NCBI RefSeq assembly: GCF_000613865.1 | Contig: NZ_BAJU01000004.1 | Coordinates: forward strand, 80,969-144,968 | DNA length: 64,000 nt | Source: Acetobacter okinawensis JCM 25146 | GTDB taxonomy: Bacteria; Pseudomonadota; Alphaproteobacteria; Acetobacterales; Acetobacteraceae | Direction of reading: 5' to 3' | Shown: positions 19,278 to 30,894 of the stretch, piece by piece | Numbering within the stretch: position 1 is the stretch's first letter | Layout of the letters: each line of letters opens with the position of its first letter | Program-made: the position numbers and the translations under genes | Notes under the pieces: model-generated | Database searches by the model: none | What the model saw: only the letters and a program-made list of their open reading frames with translations | Told to the model about the DNA's origin: nothing

Positions 19278-20312
19278 ATGAAACAGAATAGCTTTTCTCA
19301 GATCCGCCGCGCCGTTCTTAAAACAACGGCTGTTTTGGGTGCTTCTCTTCTTGTCGGGCTTCAGGCTTCGGCCAGCTACGCAGAATCTTATCATCTGCTG
19401 AATGTGTCCTATGATCCAACGCGTGAACTTTATGCCGATGTAAACAAGGCATTTGGCGCCCAATGGCACAAGGAACACCCTGCGGATACCGTGAGCGTCA
19501 AGTCCGCGCATGGTGGTTCGGGTGCGCAGGCACGCTCCGTGCTTGAAGGGGCTCCGGCAGATGTCGTAACCCTTGGACTGGCTTATGATATTGATCTGCT
19601 GGCCCAGCATGGCCTGATCGCGGCAGATTGGCAGAGCCGACTGCCTCACAATGCAACACCATACACCAGCACCATTGTGTTTTTGGTCCGCAAGGGTAAT
19701 CCCAAGAACATTCATGACTGGCCCGATCTGATCCGTGATGGGGTGCAGGTCATTACTCCCAACCCCAAAACCTCGGGCGGGGCACGTTGGAACTATCTTG
19801 CTGCATGGGGTTGGGCGCTGCATCAGAAAGATGGTACGCCAGAAACAGCCAAAGCTTACCTTAAAAACCTGTTCAAGCACGTGCCTGTGCTGGATACGGG
19901 TGCCAGAGGTGCGACAAACAGCTTTGTACAGCGTAATCTGGGCGACGTGCTACTGGCATGGGAGGACGAAGCCCTGCTCGCTGCGCGGGATATAGGGCCA
20001 GACAAATTTGAAATTGTTGTTCCCTCCCAGACCATTCTGGCAGAGCCCCCGGCTTCGGTGGTGGACAAAAACGTTAAAGCTCATGGCACAGAAGAAGTCG
20101 CCAAAGCATATCTGGATTTTCTGTTCACCCCCGAAGGCCAGAGAATTGGTGTAAAGCATTACTTCCGCCCGGTTGACCCTGCCATTCTGGAAGAAAGCAA
20201 AGCATTGTTCCCCAAAGTGGACACATTTGATGTTAAAAGCCTTGGCGGCTGGACCACGTTGCAAAAAGAGCATTTTTCCGACGGCGGCGTTTTTGACAGC
20301 CTCTACAAGTAA
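19278..20312 (+). CDS. sbp: Periplasmic sulfate/thiosulfate-binding protein
   Basis: 344 residues. A signal peptide ends near ASASYAES; the mature protein reads LLNVSYDPTRELYADVN, SAHGGSGAQARSVLEG and ITPNPKTSGGARWNY, the hallmark of Sbp/CysP. These bind sulfate for the CysTWA importer. The start at 19278 follows AAGGAACAGG; upstream in-frame ATGs lie inside the porin gene. No permease or ATPase gene is adjacent, so the protein must serve a transporter elsewhere. It forms a two-gene unit with the porin and ends at a strong terminator. Confidence 0.93.
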   Translation: MKQNSFSQIRRAVLKTTAVLGASLLVGLQASASYAESYHLLNVSYDPTRELYADVNKAFGAQWHKEHPADTVSVKSAHGGSGAQARSVLEGAPADVVTLGLAYDIDLLAQHGLIAADWQSRLPHNATPYTSTIVFLVRKGNPKNIHDWPDLIRDGVQVITPNPKTSGGARWNYLAAWGWALHQKDGTPETAKAYLKNLFKHVPVLDTGARGATNSFVQRNLGDVLLAWEDEALLAARDIGPDKFEIVVPSQTILAEPPASVVDKNVKAHGTEEVAKAYLDFLFTPEGQRIGVKHYFRPVDPAILEESKALFPKVDTFDVKSLGGWTTLQKEHFSDGGVFDSLYK

Positions 20313-20324
20313 AACAGGCTCATG

Positions 20325-20352
20325 CGCCGCACCTAATGGTGCGGCGTTTTTT
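20325..20352 (+). terminator. Rho-independent terminator after sbp
   Basis: CGCCGCACC-TAAT-GGTGCGGCG is a perfect 9-base stem with a 4-base loop followed by TTTTTT. It ends the porin-sbp transcript and, read the other way, may also bound the convergent lactonase gene. Confidence 0.9.
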
Positions 20353-20360
20353 ATTTGTGT

Positions 20361-21664
20361 TTATTCAGAATCAAGAACGGTAAATACAAAGGATGTTGGC
20401 GTGCCTATGGGCACAAAATGCCATGTAAATTCGAGTGACCCTGTGTCCGCATTAACATGAAAAGACGTAATGCAATCACTGCGCTGATTGGCCACAAATA
20501 CGAACTGACCAGACGGGTCAAAGCTTAACGCGCGTCCATAATCTGCATGTGCCCAGACCTCATCAAACAAGGTAATGGAACCATCTTCATGCACCTTAAA
20601 GCAGGCTATGGCATTACCCAGCCTGTTGGTCACATATAAAAATTTGCCATTTGGATGCAAAATAATTTCAGCCGCAAGTGTGCTGCCGCGGAACTGGGCT
20701 GTCACTGTTGATGCTGTCTGTTTAACCTGCATGCCCCCTGTCTGGACGTCATAATCAGCCACAACAACACGAGAGTCCTGCTCACCCAGAATGTAAATAA
20801 CTTTTCCATCATGGCTAAAGCAGAAATGACGGGGAGCAGAGCCAGGCTCCATGGCCAACCATGGTTTTGCTGCAGGTTTTAAGGTGCCGCTCTGCATATC
20901 AAACGACCACACATAAACCCTGTCCAGCCCAGCATCACAGGCCAGAACAAATTTTCCGCTTACATCTGACTGAACCATATGCACATGAGAGGCTGAATGA
21001 TCGCTGACCGCATAATTACCGGGAGGATTATCTGCTGCCCGCTCAGGCATTTTAGGCCCGGTGTTATGCACAAGATCAGTCAGTAGGCCCAGACTGCCAT
21101 CTGGCTGGATGCGCATAACAGCAGCACTGCCACCAGTATAATTGGCAATAAACAGATATCGCCCGGATGGATGGACACTTAGATGTGCCGGGTCCGCTCC
21201 ACCGCTACTCATGACATTTAGTTTTGTAAGAACACCTGTGTGGCGGTCAACCCTGAAGCTGTAACGGAGCCCGTATGGCCGCCTTCAAAATCACTCATTT
21301 CGTTTACTGTGTACAAAGTGTTCTGGTCAGGCGACAAGGCCAGAAAAGACGGGTTATCTGCAGGAGTTACATGCCCCAACTGCGTTAGAATGCCATTTTG
21401 GGCATTCATTTCAAACAGCGTAATACCTGTGGCATTACTTTCAGCCGGACCGGAACGGGTATAACCACCAACATAGCATAGAATGCGTGGTCCCGATTTT
21501 TTTGCCGCCTTATCCGGGTTAGCCCGAGGCAAAGCGGCCTTGGGAATGGGCGCAGGCGGTGGCGCGCTGTCGGCCAGCACTTTGTCAAAGGAAGACGACA
21601 GACCAATACCCACAAGCGAAAAGCCAAAAATCCGGCGGCTAATCATGTTCTGTTTATGCTTCAT
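20361..21664 (-). CDS. Lactonase family protein (6-phosphogluconolactonase-like beta-propeller), frameshifted in this sequence
   Basis: A signal peptide (ISRRIFGFSLVGIGLSSS) precedes a seven-bladed propeller of the Pgl/lactonase family. The first part includes YVGGYTRSGPAESNATGITL and LALSPDQNTLYTVNE; the second includes HLSVHPSGRYLFIANYTGGS and DPSGQFVFVANQRSD. The frames join as VTAFRVDRHTGVLTKL when one T is added at 21256-21257 (coding-strand TT to TTT). Secreted homologues in this bacterial group may act on sugar lactones such as those produced by glucose dehydrogenase, but the substrate is inference. Confidence 0.82.
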
Positions 21665-21762
21665 GGGGCTTATAGTAAGAGGTCACGCGCATTTTTCCAA
21701 TATCTATTGGAGCTGAGCATTGAGCGACCCATATGCAGCATGACCTTTTGGGCAGAAAAGTG

Positions 21763-22347
21763 TTATTTCTGCGTTGTATTGTTATGCCACTTTTTTAAAG
21801 CATCCAGAGTTTCTGTTACGTGCTGCTCTGGATTATTGCTGGTAAAGCTCAGCAAAATAGTGCCATCAGGCGCGATAACATAAGACGTGCGCTGCGAAAG
21901 CAAAGTCTGATGCGCGGTATTGACCGAGTGATACAACACAGCCGTAAGAGCCCCAGGGTCAGCCAGCACAGCAAAACGGTCCCGACATTCAACTTTTGAA
22001 AACTCGGCAACCCTGTCGGTGTTACCAGCCGTTATACCCACCAATGTTGCGCCCTGAGCTTTGAACTGATCTGCTGCCGCAGCAAAATCATGTGCCTCCT
22101 GTGTGCAACCTGCCGTGAAGGCGGCTGGAAAAAAATAAAGAACGACTGGGCCTTTAGACAAAGCGGCCCTTAGGGAAAAGGTCATGCTTTTCCCCGCTAG
22201 CGCTCCTTCAAGTGTAAAATTTGGTGCTTTTGCCCCCTCAGCCAAAGCCGCACAAGCCGGTCGGCTCAGAGAGGGCAGGCTGGTTATGCAAAAACCGGCG
22301 GCCAAAACAGGTATGAAAACTTTTGGATAAAAGAGTTTTCCAATCAT
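21763..22347 (-). CDS. Exported peroxiredoxin (AhpC/TSA, BCP-like)
   Basis: 194 residues with an N-terminal signal peptide (FIPVLAAGFCITSLPSLSRP). The thioredoxin-fold core carries VVLYFFPAAFTAGCTQEAHD, where the Cys is the peroxidatic residue, and a C-terminal NPEQHVTETLDALKKW. BCP-like peroxiredoxins reduce H2O2 and organic peroxides. Export suggests periplasmic action. The start at 22347 has GGAG ten bases ahead; longer frames lack a signal peptide. Confidence 0.88.
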   Translation of the reverse strand: MIGKLFYPKVFIPVLAAGFCITSLPSLSRPACAALAEGAKAPNFTLEGALAGKSMTFSLRAALSKGPVVLYFFPAAFTAGCTQEAHDFAAAADQFKAQGATLVGITAGNTDRVAEFSKVECRDRFAVLADPGALTAVLYHSVNTAHQTLLSQRTSYVIAPDGTILLSFTSNNPEQHVTETLDALKKWHNNTTQK

Positions 22348-22400
22348 GATGTCTGTGCTCCGCCCATGCATTCCAACGGCAGTTCTCAGCCTGCCCTGAT

Positions 22401-23417
22401 TTAACTCTGCTCCTGATCTGCCATAGCTGTTGAGGCAACATCGGGATAAACAGGTGCAGGCCAGAATGTTGCTGCTATGGCGTTTTGTAAATGGCTGATC
22501 TGGTTTTGTATCCAACTCATATAATCATGCAGACCACGGATAATAATCTCTTCCGCAGTCTGGTCCTGTAAGCTTGCGCGGAGTTCTGCCACACATTCCC
22601 GCAAGGGCGAACAAATCTGACGCAGGTTATCATGAACTGCCAGTAAGGCCAGCGTCTCATCTATCTGTCGTAAATTTGTACTGAGCGAACGTGGGAAACC
22701 ATCATTTTTAAGCAAAAAACCAACAATATTGGCCGGAGTCAGTGTTACAGGGCGCAAGCGCCGGAAAGCATGGTACGCAGCGGCCGAACGCAGGACAGAT
22801 GTCCACTGCGTCAGATCAATATCTGACCCCGGCGCTTCGGAGCGGGGGAGAAGCATATGGTAGCGAATATCAATCAGTCGCGTAATCTGGTCACTCCGTT
22901 CCAGTGCTTTGCCAAGCCGGTAAAACAGCCATGCCTGATCGCGGTAGAGTGTGCCTTCGGCAATACCAAAATGAGTTTGGCAGTCCTGCCGAACACGTGT
23001 GCACAACTCAGCAAGGTTATGCTCTGTCATGTCTCCGTTTTTGAGATTGAGCAAATTGCGTGAAAAAACATTAAGCTGCGTCCACAATTCAATGGACACA
23101 AGAGGACGTAAGGCCCGCGCATTTTCGCGCACAGCCTGAGCGAGCGAAACCAGCGAGGACGGGTTGCGGCTTTCTGTTACGTAAAACGGTACAATTTCAG
23201 CATGCTGCGCAGAGGTATGAAGCTGCTCGAATAAGCACTCGTCCGAGTTGATCGCCAGAATGGAATCCCAAGCGGTCTGCCCTTCCGCATTACGGACAAA
23301 TGTTTCCGTAACTTCCAGAAGTCGGGCCAGATTTTCCATGCGCTCCATATAGCGCGCCAACCACATCATACATTCCGCATAACGGGACAGGAGAGGAGTG
23401 GGGGAAACGATCATCAT
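22401..23417 (-). CDS. Alpha-E domain protein partner of the ATP-grasp enzyme
   Basis: 338 residues, all-helical, starting [20 protein letters not shown], with [16 protein letters not shown] typical of the alpha-E family (DUF403). It begins in an ATGA overlap with the stop of the ATP-grasp gene, so the pair is translationally coupled. Alpha-E proteins always accompany circularly permuted ATP-grasp and transglutaminase-like proteins; published genome analysis of amidoligases proposed that these make or modify peptides. Its own activity is unknown. The start is set at the overlap rather than at the longer upstream frame. Confidence 0.85.
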   Translation of the reverse strand: MMIVSPTPLLSRYAECMMWLARYMERMENLARLLEVTETFVRNAEGQTAWDSILAINSDECLFEQLHTSAQHAEIVPFYVTESRNPSSLVSLAQAVRENARALRPLVSIELWTQLNVFSRNLLNLKNGDMTEHNLAELCTRVRQDCQTHFGIAEGTLYRDQAWLFYRLGKALERSDQITRLIDIRYHMLLPRSEAPGSDIDLTQWTSVLRSAAAYHAFRRLRPVTLTPANIVGFLLKNDGFPRSLSTNLRQIDETLALLAVHDNLRQICSPLRECVAELRASLQDQTAEEIIIRGLHDYMSWIQNQISHLQNAIAATFWPAPVYPDVASTAMADQEQS

Positions 23418-24884
23418 GATGCCATGACCCATGTATCTTTGGAGCCGCCCCCTTGGGACGAATTGACCACCAGAGAACCCTTGCGCAGGGCAACACGCGA
23501 CAAACCACCAGGCAGAACCCATACGGACCGCCCGGTTACAGCAAAAGGTCTGAGGTCAACGTGGCGCGCTTCCACCGAGTTACCGCACAGTGTTGGCGTT
23601 ACAGACAGGCCAATTGTGGGTTGGCTGATATAGTTGGCAGGATTGTCCTGTAATTTCCGGGCAAAGTCATCCAGCTCGGCCCGAGTTGCCTGTGGGCCTA
23701 TAAGCAGCCCATATCCGCCCGACTCACCCACGGGTTTAACAACCAGCTTATCGAGGTTTTCCAAAGTATAGGCCAGCCCTTCCGGTTCAGCACATATATG
23801 GGTTTCCACGCTGTCCAGTATGGGGTCTTCATTAAGGTAATAACGGATAATGCGCGGCATATAGGCATAAACGGCCTTGTCATCCGCAACGCCCGTACCC
23901 AGTGCGTTGGCCAGCGTGACATTGCCGCGGCGATACGCTTCTACAAGTCCGGGTACACCAAGCAGGCTATCCGCATTGAATGCAAGAGGGTCCAGAAATT
24001 CGTCATTAAGACGTCGGTAGATGGCGTGAACTGGTTTTGGCCCCATGACCGTACGCATGAACACCTTATGGTCATGCACAAACAGATCTTTACCTTCCAC
24101 CAGAGGAACACCCATCTCCCGCGATAAAAAAACATGTTCAAAATATGCGGAATTGTAAATTCCGGGGGAAAGGAGAACAACCTGCGGGTCATCAACCCTT
24201 CCGGCGCAACCTCACACAGTGCATTGTGCAGCCGTGGTCCGTATTCCTCAACAGATCGGATTGGTAGCCCTGATGCCAGATCAGGCATGAGCCTGAGCAT
24301 CATATGCCTGTTTTCTATAACGTAGGATACACCGGAGGGTGTGCGGGCATTATCCTCCAGCACCAAAAAACGGCCTTGCTGGTCACGAATAAGGTCGGTG
24401 CCATTAATATGAACGTACACTCCGCCGGGAACATCCAGCCCGACCATAGCCGGGCAGTAATTGGCATTTTGCAGCACCAGTTCGGCTGGGACCACACCAT
24501 CATTCAGGATATGCCGGTCATGGTAAATATCATGCAAAAAAAGATTGATGGCCCGAATACGTTGCTGAACACCACGCTCGATATGCTGCCATTCATCCCC
24601 GGTAATAATACGGGGAATGGCATCAAACGGCAAAATACGATCAATAGCCTCGCGGTCAGTATAAACGGTAAAGGTAATACCCATTCTATAAAGCTGAGCT
24701 TCAGCAGATGCTGTACGGTTCTGGAGTTCCTGTATCTGTAGTGTTGAAAGCCGTTTTTTGATGCAGTCAATAATGGGAGGGGCGGGCGTTTGCGGTTCAT
24801 CAGTTCGCAAAAAAATCGGGAAGTAATGTAGTCGTCCAGCAATCCATGCGTTGGGGGAGGGGCAAGGTGTAAAGCATTCGTCAT
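23414..24884 (-). CDS. Circularly permuted ATP-grasp protein (predicted peptide ligase), two frameshifts in this sequence
   Basis: Related to the DUF404/DUF407 circularly permuted ATP-grasp family. The core reads [40 protein letters not shown], then [38 protein letters not shown]. The frame breaks at 24196-24198 and is restored by one extra G on the coding strand ([20 protein letters not shown]). A second break lies near 24779-24782: the start with the best ribosome-binding site (GGGAGG before ATG at 24884, [11 protein letters not shown]) is out of frame with the core, and one extra C there joins them. It is predicted to form amide bonds with ATP. It is divergent from the transglutaminase gene. 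Confidence 0.85.
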
Positions 24885-25151
24885 AAAGGCCTCCCATCTG
24901 GCGTGGTGGACTGAATCTGGAGACAGGTTCCGCGCGCCAAAACGTTTCGATTATGCATTAACGGAGCAGGATTCAGAGCGTTTGCCAAGCACAAAATACG
25001 TGCTCGCATTTTGTTTGGACAAACCTGCATGGGTCCCTTGCACGCGGTGCAGAGAGTGCTATGGTTTTGCACTAAATTATTGTTCTGATACCACAACAGA
25101 TATCAGCCGTGCAGTGCGTTAGGTCACAAAAAGGGCAGGACCGTATTTCTG

Positions 25152-25991
25152 ATGAGTTCACACGTCACGCTTCTGCATCGGACCTGCTACCGTTATGACC
25201 GCCCTGTGAGCATGGGGCCACAGACCATCCGCCTACGTCCCATGCAAGCCAGCCGCACGCCCATTGAATCCTACGGGCTACACATCAGCCCCAAGGGGAG
25301 TCAGCTCCGCTGGGAGCGTGATTCCTGCGGTAATGATGTAGCTTGTGTCGGCTTTTCCAACCGTCTGACGCATTTTGATATCGAAGTCTCTCTGGTCGCG
25401 GATATGACGGTCTACGACCCATTACTCCAAACCTCTTCAGATGATGCATGTGAGGACTTACCTTTGGCGCATTACCTGAACCAAGCGGATTGTGCACCGG
25501 AAGTTATGGATTTTCTGGCCGACTGCCCCAAAAGCGCGGGGGAAGACGCGCTGGAGGACATGATGGCCCTTAATGAGGCCATTGCCAGCCGGGTTGCGTA
25601 TCAGCGACGTCTGGAACCGGGCATTTGGTCTCCAGAGCAAACATTACGCAACGGTACCGGCTCCTGCCGCGACAGCGCTTGGCTCTTTGTCAATATGGCG
25701 CGGTGCAGGGGATATGCTGCCAGATTTGTATCTGGTTATCTTATTCAAAGTGCTCCAACGGCCGAAGGAGCAGAGCTTCTTACTGGGGATCTGCATGCAT
25801 GGACCCAGATTTTTATACCCCAGCGGGGCTGGATGGGGTTTGACACGACCTCTGGACTACTGGCGTGTGAAGGACATATTCCTCTGGCTGTTGCTGCCAT
25901 GCCGGAAAATGCAGCACCTGTGTCTGGCCTACTGGACCGCTGCGAGGCAACATTTGATGTATCCATGCAGGTTGAACGCCTGTTTACATAA
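25152..25991 (+). CDS. Transglutaminase-like cysteine protease/transferase
   Basis: 279 residues. An N-terminal bacterial transglutaminase N-domain (HRTCYRYDRPVSMGPQTIRL) precedes the catalytic core with Cys in GTGSCRDSAWLFV, His in GDLHAWTQIF and Asp in GWMGFDTTSGL, a complete triad. Members next to ATP-grasp and alpha-E genes are thought to act as peptidases or amidases on the peptide product. It is divergent from those genes with 267 bases between, and cotranscribed with the metallopeptidase that starts 39 bases downstream. Confidence 0.9.
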   Translation: MSSHVTLLHRTCYRYDRPVSMGPQTIRLRPMQASRTPIESYGLHISPKGSQLRWERDSCGNDVACVGFSNRLTHFDIEVSLVADMTVYDPLLQTSSDDACEDLPLAHYLNQADCAPEVMDFLADCPKSAGEDALEDMMALNEAIASRVAYQRRLEPGIWSPEQTLRNGTGSCRDSAWLFVNMARCRGYAARFVSGYLIQSAPTAEGAELLTGDLHAWTQIFIPQRGWMGFDTTSGLLACEGHIPLAVAAMPENAAPVSGLLDRCEATFDVSMQVERLFT

Positions 25992-26030
25992 GACCCGTAA
26001 GAACCGCTGAACAGACAAGGAGAGGGCGGG

Positions 26031-27107
26031 ATGAAGCGCTTTACCTGCCAGTCTTGCGGACAACTACTTTTTTTTGAAAATACCCGCTGTGACCAGTGTA
26101 ACTCTCCACTGGGCTATATGCCCGAAACGGCAAATCTTGCGGCACTCGTGCCAGTAGGGCAGGGAGCCTGGCGCGCGGTGGGGTGTAATAATAGCGCGGA
26201 AAACCACGTCTTCTGTGCCAACCATGCTTATGACGTATGTAACTGGATGAGCCCCAGCGCACAGGATACAGGCGCGTTTTGTTTTGCTTGTCAGTTCAAT
26301 CGGGTAATACCCAACCTGAACATACCGGGGAACATGGAACGCTGGCGCAAGCTGGAAAATGCCAAACACCGCCTTTTTTATACCATTTTACGACTGAAAC
26401 TGCCTGTTAAAACCCGTCAGCAGGACCCGCAAGAGGGGCTTGTCTTTGACTTTCTGGATGATTCAGCCGATGGCTGCCTCCCAATCATGACAGGGCATAG
26501 CCATGGCGTGATTACCATAGCTGCCAAGGAGGCAGATGACGCATACCGCGAACGCATGCGCGTGAAAATGGGCGAGTACTACCGCACGCTCCTTGGGCAT
26601 TTCCGGCACGAAATAGGGCATTATTACTGGAACATGCTCATCCGCGATGGCGGCCGACTGGAGCGGTGTCGTGCGGTATTTGGTGATGAGCGACTGGATT
26701 ATCAGGCCGCTTTACAAAACCATTATGCGCGTCTGCCACCAGATAACTGGCGTGAAAATTATGTCAGCCATTATGCCATGTCCCACCCATGGGAGGATTT
26801 TGCAGAAACCTGGGCGCATTACTTTCATATTGTCTCCACATTCGAAACAGCCTTGTCCTACGACATGACCATTGGCGCCCCCCCTAATAATGCACAAGCC
26901 ATTCCTGCCTCTGGGCGTGATCCCTACCTACATATGCCGTTTGATGAGATCATTCGGGCATGGCTACCCCTGACCTACGCAGTGAACAGCCTCAACCGCT
27001 CCATGGGGTTAGCCGACTTTTATCCTTTTGTCCTGACCACGGGGGTCCGCGCAAAGCTGCGATTTGTTCATGACATTGTGCGCGAGGTGCAGCGAACTGG
27101 GGATTAA
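26031..27107 (+). CDS. Putative zinc-binding metallopeptidase with N-terminal zinc ribbon
   Basis: 358 residues. The N-terminus has two CxxC pairs (FTCQSCGQLLFF and NTRCDQCNSPLGY) forming a zinc ribbon plus further Cys pairs near residues 63-90. The catalytic region reads LLGHFRHEIGHYYWNMLI with HExxH and a downstream Glu/His-rich PWEDFAETWAHYFH that supplies the third ligand. It matches the uncharacterised COG4307-type peptidase family. A GGAGAGGGCGGG ribosome-binding site precedes the ATG. Coupling to the ATP-grasp/transglutaminase locus suggests a role in processing the same peptide or protein target. Confidence 0.85.
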   Translation: MKRFTCQSCGQLLFFENTRCDQCNSPLGYMPETANLAALVPVGQGAWRAVGCNNSAENHVFCANHAYDVCNWMSPSAQDTGAFCFACQFNRVIPNLNIPGNMERWRKLENAKHRLFYTILRLKLPVKTRQQDPQEGLVFDFLDDSADGCLPIMTGHSHGVITIAAKEADDAYRERMRVKMGEYYRTLLGHFRHEIGHYYWNMLIRDGGRLERCRAVFGDERLDYQAALQNHYARLPPDNWRENYVSHYAMSHPWEDFAETWAHYFHIVSTFETALSYDMTIGAPPNNAQAIPASGRDPYLHMPFDEIIRAWLPLTYAVNSLNRSMGLADFYPFVLTTGVRAKLRFVHDIVREVQRTGD

Positions 27108-27117
27108 TCTAGCAGTT

Positions 27118-28808
27118 TTAGTGGAGCTGGATTTGAGAATAGAGGATTTCATCGTTCAAGGTGACGACAATGTTTTTTGCCCGGCGGGAGAACATGACAA
27201 CGCGTTGTGTCTGGGTCAGGGGTACAAAAGGGGCCTGCTGCATGATCTGCCGGTCAACATCAGCCCAAACGTGATTGCTGGCAGATCTGTCCGTCAGCGC
27301 CAGCGTGGCGGCCTTGTGCATCAACTGGTCAATTTGTGGGTCACAGAACCCTGAGTAATTGGGGGAATTGTCAGAGTTGGGGTGGAACGTCTCGCACGAG
27401 AACAGAGTTTGCAGGAAGCTGGAGGCCGAGGGATAATCCGCATTCCACCCGGCAAGGGCAATCTGATAATGGTTCCGAGTGTTCTGGATGTAAGTAAAGG
27501 CTATGGCCGGGCTAATACTGCGTACTGTTGCCTTGAATCCAAGTGTGTCCAGAGTATAACGTATGTCTTCCGCAGTGGCGCTTCCGTGTTGTTCGGATGG
27601 TACAATAATAGTCACTTTTTGCCCTGCCATCCCGCTTTCTTTAACCAAGCGCCGGGCGGCATCCATGTCGGGCTTGACCCATTTTTCCGCAGGGTGCGTA
27701 GGCGATGCCCCCAGAGTGTAAAAACAGAATGGTTGATACTCGGGCATACCGCTGGGCAAAATCTGGCATAGAGGAGAAGCAACAGCAGGCCCCCACGATA
27801 AATAATCATGGCATGCCGGTTTACCGCATAATTCAACGCCTGACGCACTTTAAGAGAGGTAAAAGGGGGTTCATGCACGTTCAGCATGGCAAAGTAGGAC
27901 AGAAGTGGCGTGAATATCCGCACCTGTCCAGCATAGCGCCCACCGACTTCTCCCAGACGGTCGAGGGGAATATTGTCATACATCCAGTCGGCCTGCCCAT
28001 TTTCCACGGCGGTTACGGCTGATTCGGCATCCATACCAAACAAAATACGCACTTCGTCAGAATACGCGGCGGGCTGCGCATCATGCGACCATTCATGGAA
28101 AAAAGGGTTTCGCTCCAGGCGCAACATTGTCGTCGGGTCATATTCCGCAATACGATAAGGCCCAGTACCAGCTATGGACGTATTGCCCATATCGGTCGCA
28201 GGTGTGTCTGCTGGCAAAATGGCTGCATGCATCCATGCTAGACGGTCCAGAAACTCGGGATCGGGAGTGCTGAGGTGGAATGTAACCTGCCGTGTCTGCG
28301 CATTGGTTTCCACCCCACCGGCCAATGTGCACGCTGCTGGCTTTTCCAGGCAGGCCTGTGCGCCAATAATGGCCCCGTAATATGGCCCGGCAGTTGGACT
28401 GCCAACCTTGAACAGACGCCGGAAGGATGCCGCCACATCCTCAACTGTTACAGGCTTGCCGTTGGAGAAAAACAACCCGTCGCGCAGGGTCAGCCGGTAA
28501 GTACGCCCCCCGTCTTCTGGCGCGGGAACAGCCTCGGCCAGATTGGCAATCACGGGATGCGCAGTTGCCCCAGCGAATTTTGGGTATGCCAGCAGGGTAT
28601 CATAAACAGGTGTTTCAATCATTTTAGTCAGGGCGGTATAGGATATCTGCGGGTCAAGTGTGCCTGAATCACTTTGCGCCAGAATGCGCAACGTACCCCC
28701 TGCATGCCCATCGGCCGGAGCCTCTCCGGCCTGCGCTGCGATCGCAAAATTCAGCATCAAGCCAAGCATAGCAGAACAGGACAGAATAAATGGCAGGCGA
28801 TGGATCAT
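27118..28808 (-). CDS. Peptide/solute ABC transporter substrate-binding protein (SBP family 5), frameshifted in this sequence
   Basis: A signal peptide (MIHRLPFILSCSAMLGLMLN, cut near AAQAGE) is followed by the family 5 solute-binding fold: GTLRILAQSDSGTLDPQ, ETPVYDTLLAY, TYRLTLRDGLFFSNGKPVTV. The C-terminal half includes KWVKPDMDAARRLVKES and PSASSFLQTLFSCETFH. The halves join if one G is added to the run at 27790-27794 (coding G5 to G6), giving RGGPAVASPLCQILPSGMPE. No permease or ATPase genes are beside it. It is convergent with the metallopeptidase, 10 bases between stops, and may import or sense peptides. Confidence 0.85.
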
Positions 28809-28998
28809 GCACCCAGTATGCCGCGCTTTCTCTCCACGTTCAAAGTGGAAATATTCCCACACCTAAGTTGGCGGTTTTCCAGTCCGGGCATGACGGGTGA
28901 TGATAGCAGCGGGAAAAGCAAAGACAGATCATAAAACGGTCACACCCGAGCCGTGCGCTTTACGTATAGGGTGGGTAGCACAGCAAGAGGAGGCGAAC

Positions 28999-29208
28999 AT
29001 GTCTGTTCATCAGGTGGTGCCAACTGCACAGGCGCAAACCCCCGACCGTTGGCGCGAAGCTATTCGGGAAAGGTGGCGCATGACATTGCTGAGTGCATGG
29101 GAGCGGGAAGAAAATGCTGAGGGTACCGTGCTGGTGGCCTGCGCAAGGAAGGTCGCTTTTGTGCGACAGAAGCCACGCAGGCTCAGGAACAATGCCGGGT
29201 GTGAATGA
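28999..29208 (+). CDS. Small Arg-rich protein of unknown function (69 aa)
   Basis: Begins MSVHQVVPTAQAQTPDRWRE and contains a charged helix (RWREAIRERWRMTLLSAWER). The start follows GAGGAGGCGAAC, a strong ribosome-binding site, which decides against the longer in-frame start at 28897. No domain recognised. It lies upstream of guaB in the same direction with 199 bases between, enough for a separate guaB promoter. Confidence 0.6.
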   Translation: MSVHQVVPTAQAQTPDRWREAIRERWRMTLLSAWEREENAEGTVLVACARKVAFVRQKPRRLRNNAGCE

Positions 29209-29300
29209 TTTGCTTAAGGCGTTTATCCCGCTATAATTCTATATTGAAAAAACACTTTCATAAAAAACATGGGCAATAATGCGCTTGAGTGCTTGCGTTT

Positions 29301-29340
29301 ACCCGACCAAAGTCATAAGAGGAAGCGCCAAAGGTCGGGT
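29301..29340 (+). promoter_or_regulatory. Inverted repeat in the guaB leader
   Basis: ACCCGACC and GGTCGGGT are perfect complements separated by 24 bases, ending 67 bases before the guaB start. A shorter outer match (GCGCTT / AAGCGC) overlaps it. It could be an operator or a leader hairpin for guaB; no known riboswitch fold is recognised. Confidence 0.3.
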
Positions 29341-29386
29341 GACCTGAGGCAAGGCTTTGCTACTGGGTTAACCCGCCACGTTGTAA

Positions 29387-30885
<1,499 letters not shown>

Positions 30886-30894
30886 TCAGCTTTT

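Noticed and set aside
24504..24884. Independent small gene upstream of the ATP-grasp core
   Set aside because: Its start has the best ribosome-binding site and its first 35 codons fit the missing N-terminus of the ATP-grasp protein, so it is taken as the same gene split by a frameshift.
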